This document shows, in pieces, positions 59,989-64,000 of a stretch of 64,000 nucleotides of DNA (position 1 is its first letter; every line of letters begins with the position of its first letter). Below the pieces are notes generated by a model. It saw nothing but the letters and a program-made list of their open reading frames with translations. It had not been told where the DNA came from and made no database searches. The position numbers were made by a program, and so were the translations under genes. Location: the NCBI GenBank assembly GCA_046732895.1, contig JBKPNZ010000048.1, forward strand, positions 23,412 to 87,411, in the 5' to 3' direction. The stretch comes from JBKPNZ01 sp046732895. Its GTDB lineage: Bacteria; Actinomycetota; Thermoleophilia; Solirubrobacterales; 70-9.

Positions 59989-60903
59989 CTACGCGGCCTC
60001 GGCGACGTGGCGAGGGACCTCGGGGTAACCGAGCCCCCGCAGCGTCGGGCCCAGGATCTCGAGCATCGCCCGCTGCTCGGCCGGGCTCAGGTTGTGGCGC
60101 CAGGATCCCGGCGCCGCGGTACGCATTGCCTTGCCGTCACCGCGTTCGCGCGGCTCCGCCCGATCGAACTCGAGCTCGCGAGCGGCGTGTTCGATGCGAT
60201 CCTCGCCGATGCGCAGGCCAAGCATTTGCACGACGCGCTCCAGCTGCTCGGGCGTGTCGTCGAGGAGATCCTCGTAGCGGATCACGAGGCGTCGACCAGC
60301 GTCCTGTCGCTGGAATGTCCGCAGGACCGCCTCGGTGCGGAAGACCCAGACGCTGGCAAGCCAGCGGATCAGCGGCAGACGGCCCTCGGGCGCGACCGCG
60401 AACGCCCCTTCCTCCTGTGCCCAGGAGCCGCCCTGATAGGCATCGACCCAGGAATCGACCACGTCGCGGCCGTCGCGCAGCAGGAAGATGAGCGCGGCGC
60501 GCGGGAAGAGGTCGAGCAGGAGCTCGGCAGCGTGGGAGCCGGGCTCCTTCACCACCACGGTCGGCTCCCGAATTCCCTGTGCCGCGGCAACCTCGCGGGC
60601 CTGGGCGCCGAAGCGAGCGGCGACTAGGGCGCGTAAGGCGGGCAGCCAGTCGTCGCGATAACGGTCGCTGAAGAAGTAGTCCGGCTTGCCGCGCTTGACG
60701 TCGGTGAGCGTCGTCAACTCGGGCTGCTCGCGACCCGCCGCCCAGGCGAGCGGGATCGGCCGCCACACGCCGAGATGGTGTCCAAGGTGGGGGTCATCGA
60801 TCGGCACCACTTCGCCGGTGGCGGCGAGCATTCGCAGCAGCCAGGTGCTGCCGCTCCGAGACGATCCGAGGATCCAGGCGAGACGCTCCCCTTCGCCAAG
60901 CAC
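59989..60903 (-). CDS. sulfotransferase-family protein (PAPS-dependent)
   Basis: 304 residues from GTG 60903. The 5'-phosphosulfate loop is ILGSSRSGSTWLLRML and the 3'-phosphate motif is LIFLLRDGRDVVDSW, the standard PAPS-binding pair. No signal peptide or membrane helix. It transfers sulfate to a hydroxyl or amine acceptor, such as a lipid or sugar, that is unknown here. A stress-type promoter ends 10 bp before the start codon. Confidence 0.83.
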   Translation of the reverse strand: MLGEGERLAWILGSSRSGSTWLLRMLAATGEVVPIDDPHLGHHLGVWRPIPLAWAAGREQPELTTLTDVKRGKPDYFFSDRYRDDWLPALRALVAARFGAQAREVAAAQGIREPTVVVKEPGSHAAELLLDLFPRAALIFLLRDGRDVVDSWVDAYQGGSWAQEEGAFAVAPEGRLPLIRWLASVWVFRTEAVLRTFQRQDAGRRLVIRYEDLLDDTPEQLERVVQMLGLRIGEDRIEHAARELEFDRAEPRERGDGKAMRTAAPGSWRHNLSPAEQRAMLEILGPTLRGLGYPEVPRHVAEAA

Positions 60904-60912
60904 GCGGGCCGA

Positions 60913-60937
60913 TTACCCCTCGATGAGTGCGGAAAAC
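60913..60937 (-). promoter_or_regulatory. SigB/SigF-type promoter for the sulfotransferase
   Basis: Minus strand: GTTT (60937-60934), 15-bp spacer, GGGTAA (60918-60913), 10 bp before GTG 60903. Confidence 0.55.
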
Positions 60938-60948
60938 CCGAAGGCATC

Positions 60949-60974
60949 GCTTGCATCACGGTCGCGGCGGGTAT
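60949..60974 (+). promoter_or_regulatory. possible stress promoter for the acidic small protein
   Basis: GCTT (60949-60952), 16-bp spacer, GGGTAT (60969-60974), 38 bp before ATG 61012. The -35 has one mismatch to GTTT. Confidence 0.4.
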
Positions 60975-61011
60975 CGGTTCCGAGGCCACACGAACGACAG
61001 GAGGCGAGCGA

Positions 61012-61275
61012 ATGGATCGCGAAGAGGAGCGGCGGCAGGCGATGGAGCCGGTAGAGGAGGCGGGCGGCGGCGAGGCGGAGGGCTTCGAGCAGGCCGAGCA
61101 GGAGCTGATCGACGCCGCCGAGCACGGCGACGCCGGAGGGCCGGCGGACTTCGACGCGCCGGTGCCCGAGGCGGAGCCGGATCCCGGAACCTACGGCGAC
61201 GCGGACGAGGTCCTCGGCACCGACGACGCCGAGGAGATCGAAGACGACGAGGATCGCGAACCGGAGTCGTCCTGA
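61012..61275 (+). CDS. small highly acidic protein, unknown function
   Basis: 87 residues, rich in Glu/Asp/Gly/Pro, almost certainly unstructured for most of its length (ADEVLGTDDAEEIEDDEDREPESS). A short helix GFEQAEQELIDAAEHGD is the only fold-like part. ATG 61012 has an excellent GGAGG ribosome-binding site. Its 3' half is antisense to the zinc-ribbon gene (85 bp overlap). No family recognised. Confidence 0.55.
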   Translation: MDREEERRQAMEPVEEAGGGEAEGFEQAEQELIDAAEHGDAGGPADFDAPVPEAEPDPGTYGDADEVLGTDDAEEIEDDEDREPESS

Positions 61276-61427
61276 TCGGGGCCGCGGCGGATCGAGAACA
61301 GCCGTCGTGGCCGGCTCTTCATCAAGACGTGGACGCCCTGCCCCTCGCAGCGGGGGCACGCGTATTCGCGGATCCCGGCCGCCGCAACGGTGAGGCGGCA
61401 GCGGGGGCAGTTGAGGTACGAAGTCAT
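61191..61427 (-). CDS. small zinc-ribbon protein
   Basis: 78 residues from ATG 61427. An N-terminal zinc ribbon with two CxxC knuckles (NCPRCRLTVAA ... YACPRCEGQG) is followed by a basic stretch (MKSRPRRLFSIRRG) and a Ser-rich low-complexity tail. The tail is encoded opposite the end of the acidic gene, so it may be a by-product of that overlap. It has a near-perfect stress promoter upstream. Function unknown; nucleic acid or protein binding is possible. Confidence 0.55.
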   Translation of the reverse strand: MTSYLNCPRCRLTVAAAGIREYACPRCEGQGVHVLMKSRPRRLFSIRRGPDQDDSGSRSSSSSISSASSVPRTSSASP

Positions 61428-61489
61428 TCCCTCTCCCTGGTTCGACGGTTGCACAGCCGCTCGCTCGGCCCCCGTGCGGCACGTCCCTC

Positions 61490-61514
61490 ATACCCGAGCT
61501 GATCGTGCTGAAAC
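61490..61514 (-). promoter_or_regulatory. SigB/SigF-type promoter for the zinc-ribbon gene
   Basis: Minus strand: GTTT (61514-61511), 15-bp spacer, GGGTAT (61495-61490). One of the closest matches to consensus in the window; 63 bp from ATG 61427. Confidence 0.6.
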
Positions 61515-61528
61515 GAACAAGGCCGGAC

Positions 61529-61553
61529 GATTCGTCGTTGCCTCCCCGGGTAG
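61529..61553 (+). promoter_or_regulatory. possible stress promoter for csbD
   Basis: GATT (61529-61532), 15-bp spacer, GGGTAG (61548-61553), 39 bp before ATG 61592. CsbD is a classical SigB-controlled gene in Bacillus, which supports the call despite the weak -35. Confidence 0.45.
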
Positions 61554-61591
61554 ACGCGAGCTCCAATCCCCGTCAAAGGAGGCGAACGGAA

Positions 61592-61780
61592 ATGAGCATC
61601 CTCGACAAGGCAACCGGCCGCGTGAAGAAGGCCGCAGGTGACCTGGTCGGAGACTCGAAGATCCGCAGCCAAGGCGCCCGCGAGGAGCGCAAGGGGGAGG
61701 CCAAGGAAGAGGCGAGCGAGGCCGAGCAGGAGGCGTCGCTGAAGCGGCGGGAGGCCGCGGATCTCGAGCGCAAGACCTGA
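61592..61780 (+). CDS. CsbD-like stress protein
   Basis: 62 residues, highly charged helical protein: SILDKATGRVKKAAGDLVGDSK matches the CsbD opening (…G..K...G.l.gd..l...G…), followed by EERKGEAKEEASEAEQEA. CsbD is a general-stress protein of unknown biochemical role. RBS AAAGGAGG before ATG 61592. A longer in-frame start at 61505 is inside the promoter region. Followed by a GC hairpin. Confidence 0.8.
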   Translation: MSILDKATGRVKKAAGDLVGDSKIRSQGAREERKGEAKEEASEAEQEASLKRREAADLERKT

Positions 61781-61804
61781 CGCCGCCGACAAACTCGGAT
61801 CGCG

Positions 61805-61826
61805 ACGCCGCCCAGCCGGGCGGCGT
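61805..61826 (+). terminator. GC-rich hairpin after csbD
   Basis: ACGCCGCCC-AGCC-GGGCGGCGT, a perfect 9-bp stem with a 4-nt loop, 24 bp after the stop. Followed by TTC only, so a weak intrinsic terminator. Confidence 0.5.
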
Positions 61827-61850
61827 TCGCGCGTTCGGGGGCCATTTCAG

Positions 61851-61960
61851 CCACCCGCGCCCCGCCCCCACTCCGCCCCCCCGCCTCGCCGACCCGCCGC
61901 CGCCCCGCCGCCCAGCCGCCCCAACCCGCCGCCCCAACCCGCCCAGCCGCCCAACCCGCC
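61851..61960. repeat. C-rich low-complexity tract
   Basis: About 110 bp almost without A or T and very poor in G on the plus strand, with CCAACCCGCC present three times (61921, 61934, 61951). The minus strand has many GGG runs and could form G-quadruplexes. It abuts the first palindrome at 61960. No coding sequence is apparent in the 61781-62044 gap. Confidence 0.6.
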
Positions 61961-62004
61961 GAGTGGCGGGAAAGTCGGCATATAGCCGACTTTCACGCCA
62001 CTCG
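61960..62004. repeat. 45-bp palindromic element, copy 1
   Basis: Arms CGAGTGGCGGGAAAGTCGGC (61960-61979) and its reverse complement with one mismatch (61985-62004), 5-nt loop ATATA. A nearly identical element lies at 63051, just after the DUF559 gene. Confidence 0.8.
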
Positions 62005-62044
62005 ATTCCGGGAGGGGGGAGGTGGGCGCGGAGTGGGGGCAGAG

Positions 62045-63046
62045 ATGGCGCGATCTGCGCGTTCCGTGGTGCAGGTCTCCGGCCACTGTTTGCCGATGCG
62101 ATCGAGGCGTCGTGTGCAACGGCGTGGGTGGCCCTCTCCGTGGCAGGCGGACATACAGGCCGCCCAGACGGCTATGGAGGACCTTGGTGTTCTCACGAGC
62201 GCGGAGCTCCAGGCCTCCGGCCTCACGCGGGACGCGATCGCGACACGAGCGGGCAGGAGCCGCTTGCACCGCCGCCACCACGGCGTCTACGCCGTCGGAA
62301 GCATCCCCCTATCGCTTGAGGGGGAGTTCCTGGCCGCGGTCAAGGCCTGCGGGCCCGCTGCTGTGCTTGGTTACCGCTCGGCGGGAGTCCTCTGGGAGAT
62401 GCTCGAGGTGGACCTGTGGGACCCCGAGGTCGTCGTGGTTGGGACGAGCCACCGGAGTCACCCAGGGATCACGATTCACCGCACCAAGACCCTGGATAGG
62501 CACGAGATCCGGCACCACAAGGGCGTGCCGGTGACCGCTCCATTGCGGACCCTGCGCGATCTCGCCGCAGTGCTGTCTCCCCAGAGCCTGCGCGGTGCCG
62601 TGAGACGCGCTCAAGCCCATCATCTCGTCCATCACCGCGAGATCGCCGGCTCGCTGGGGCTTTGGCGAGGGCGCCGCGGGGTTCGCGCGCTGGCTGAGAT
62701 CGTGGCCGCAAGCCCGGCGCCGACGCGAACGGTCCTTGAGGACGTGGTCTACGACCTCATCCTCGAGGGTGGCTTCGACCCGCCGGAGGTGAACGCCCGC
62801 ATGGTCGTGAATGGCCGAACCGTCATCCCCGACTTCCGCTGGCCCGTTCAACGGCTAATCGTCGAGGCCGATAGCCGGACGTGGCACGACGGCGAGCTGG
62901 CGCGGGAGGATGACGCCGAGCGTCAGGCGCTTCTCGAGGCGAGCGGAGAGCGGGTTCTACGCGTGACCTGGGTCCAGGCGACTCAGAAGCGCTCGGAAAC
63001 CCATGCCCGCCTGCGGGCCGCGGGCGCGCCCGCGGGCCCTCCCTGA
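62045..63046 (+). CDS. AbiEi-like / DUF559 (Vsr-like nuclease fold) protein
   Basis: 333 residues from ATG 62045; GTG 62033 or a later start near MEDLGVL are alternatives. The N-terminal part is an AbiEi-antitoxin-like winged helix (LGVLTSAELQASGLTRDAIATRAGRSRLHRRHHGVYAVG). The C-terminal ~100 residues match DUF559, related to Vsr-type PD-(D/E)XK endonucleases: VIPDFRWPVQRLIVEADSRTWHD (Asp and Glu-x-Asp), REDDAERQALLEASGERVLRVTW. Families of such genes are common in actinobacteria and have no known role. It is flanked on both sides by copies of the same palindrome, within 40 bp before the start and 4 bp after the stop. Confidence 0.8.
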   Translation: MARSARSVVQVSGHCLPMRSRRRVQRRGWPSPWQADIQAAQTAMEDLGVLTSAELQASGLTRDAIATRAGRSRLHRRHHGVYAVGSIPLSLEGEFLAAVKACGPAAVLGYRSAGVLWEMLEVDLWDPEVVVVGTSHRSHPGITIHRTKTLDRHEIRHHKGVPVTAPLRTLRDLAAVLSPQSLRGAVRRAQAHHLVHHREIAGSLGLWRGRRGVRALAEIVAASPAPTRTVLEDVVYDLILEGGFDPPEVNARMVVNGRTVIPDFRWPVQRLIVEADSRTWHDGELAREDDAERQALLEASGERVLRVTWVQATQKRSETHARLRAAGAPAGPP

Positions 63047-63050
63047 GCAT

Positions 63051-63095
63051 CGAGTGGCGGGAAAGTCGGGCTAGAGCCGACTTTCACGCCACTCG
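63051..63095. repeat. 45-bp palindromic element, copy 2
   Basis: Arms CGAGTGGCGGGAAAGTCGG (63051-63069) and CCGACTTTCACGCCACTCG (63077-63095) with the same single G/T mismatch as copy 1; the loop differs (GCTAGAG). It starts 4 bp after the DUF559 stop. The rest of 63096-63146 shows nothing clear. Confidence 0.8.
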
Positions 63096-63146
63096 GCGGA
63101 GGTGGGGGGCTCGACGGGGGTGGAGGGGCGAGGCGGGCCATGGTGC

Positions 63147-64000
63147 TCAGGCCTCGATCAGGCGGATCACGGCTCGCTCCAGAGTGGGTTGGACATTCGG
63201 GTCGTAGATGTCCTCGGCCCGGCGGACGCGGCGGAGCGACCGCTCGATCGTCACGCCGCCGTGGTAGCGGTCGATCACGCGGGGATCGATGTAGGAGCGG
63301 CGGCAGACGGCGGGGGTGTTCCCGAGAAACGCTGCGACCCCCTCGATCGCGTCGTTCACCGCTCGCCTCCGCGCGGTCTTGGTCCCGGCGCCGTCGTTGC
63401 CCGAAGCCAGCGCGAACGCGGCCAGCACGGTGGCATGCCAGGTCCGGAAGTCCTTGGCGGAGAAGTCGCCGTGGGCGACCTCCTTCAGGTAGGCGTTGAC
63501 GTCGTCCGAGCGAACGTCGGTCCAGCGCCCGCGCCCGTTCTTGTACGCGAGCAGTTCCGGGTGGCTCGACCGCCGGCGGCGAAGACGCTCGATCACAGGG
63601 AGCAGGTCGGGGTCGGTGATCACCTGGATTCGATGCTGCCCACCCTTGGCCTCATACTCGAACACGATCTCGTGCCCATCGATCCGGACGTGGCGCCGCT
63701 GCATGGTGGCGAGCCCGTAGGTCTCGTTCAGCTCCGCGTAATCCTCGCCGCCGATGCGGAAGAACCCGCGATCGAGCAGACGCAGCGCGCAGGCCAGGAC
63801 CCGTTCGCGATCGAGCTCCGGTTGCGCCAGGTCGGCGGCAACCCGACGGCGCATGCGCGGAAGCGCCCTGGCGAAGTCCAGCATCTCGTCGAACTTCTGC
63901 TGATCTCGCCGCTCGCGCCACCGCTGGTGGTAGAGGTACTGCTTGCGTCCGGCCGCGTCGATCCCGGTGGCCTGGAGGTGGCCCATCGGGTCCGAGCAGA
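63147..64000 (-). CDS. DNA topoisomerase IB, C-terminal part (5' end beyond window)
   Basis: At least 284 residues are visible; the frame is open to base 64000. GHLQATGIDAAGRKQYLYHQRWRERRDQQKFD is the conserved entry to the catalytic domain. Active-site residues: Arg in KDFRTWHATVLAAFAL with its His, Lys earlier (LLAYKNGRGRW), and the nucleophile Tyr in CRRSYIDPRVIDRY. It relaxes DNA by a 3'-phosphotyrosine. This is the poxvirus/bacterial topoisomerase IB type. Confidence 0.92.
   Translation of the reverse strand, partial: CSDPMGHLQATGIDAAGRKQYLYHQRWRERRDQQKFDEMLDFARALPRMRRRVAADLAQPELDRERVLACALRLLDRGFFRIGGEDYAELNETYGLATMQRRHVRIDGHEIVFEYEAKGGQHRIQVITDPDLLPVIERLRRRRSSHPELLAYKNGRGRWTDVRSDDVNAYLKEVAHGDFSAKDFRTWHATVLAAFALASGNDGAGTKTARRRAVNDAIEGVAAFLGNTPAVCRRSYIDPRVIDRYHGGVTIERSLRRVRRAEDIYDPNVQPTLERAVIRLIEA

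Noticed and set aside
1..64000. CRISPR arrays, insertion sequences, prophage, tRNA or rRNA genes
   Set aside because: No regularly spaced repeats with unique spacers, no transposase or integrase, and no tRNA- or rRNA-like segment was seen by eye; a covariance-model scan would be decisive for tRNAs.

Overview
The window is a very GC-rich, densely coded bacterial chromosome segment with many GTG and TTG starts and many 4-base start/stop overlaps. Gene content (PstSCAB-PhoU with an OmpR-type regulator, CYTH and CHAD proteins, actinobacterial qcrCAB with aa3-type oxidase, RsbU/V/W partner-switching proteins, eukaryote-like topoisomerase IB) points to an actinobacterium, most likely of the Thermoleophilia/Solirubrobacterales type. 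That placement is inferred from gene content, not from a search. I see no rRNA, tRNA, CRISPR array, insertion sequence or prophage.

Region 1 (1-27.8 kb) centres on phosphate and polyphosphate. It holds a CYTH+CHAD pair, a PhoP/PhoB-like regulator, pstSCAB-phoU, a ppx plus two CHAD genes, and ppk followed by a GHMP kinase, an FAD oxidoreductase and dinB. It also has a PHP-glycosyltransferase fusion divergent from a GH31 glycosidase. Six sites carry TTCAC-type units repeated every 11 bp, like actinobacterial PHO boxes, and all lie upstream of these genes. An arsenic island sits between phoU and ppx: arsN-arsM-arsR with a translationally coupled R2lox-like di-metal protein on one side, and arsC-aquaporin on the other.

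Region 2 (27.8-36.1 kb) carries a minus-strand run of two aldehyde dehydrogenases and an esterase, then small stress-type genes (DUF892, DUF72, an eRF1/Vms1-like protein) and a sigma-70 factor.

Region 3 (36.1-47.1 kb) is bioenergetic. A minus-strand Mrp-type antiporter operon (E-F-G-DUF4040-B-C-D) is divergent from a seamless plus-strand oxidase/bc operon (coxB-ctaD-small membrane protein-ctaG-qcrC-qcrA-qcrB).

Region 4 (47-62 kb) carries STAS, SpoIIE/PP2C and HATPase proteins of a partner-switching module. It also has a four-gene operon (pyruvate oxidase-like, enolase superfamily, GlcD-GlcF fusion, GH15), a sulfotransferase, CsbD and small proteins. About ten promoters of the form GTTT-N14-16-GGGTA, typical of SigB/SigF-type sigma factors, lie upstream of genes between 32 and 62 kb, suggesting a general-stress regulon.

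Region 5 (62-64 kb) has an AbiEi-like/DUF559 nuclease-type gene flanked by two nearly identical 45-bp palindromes, next to a C-rich tract, then the 3' part of a topoisomerase IB gene.
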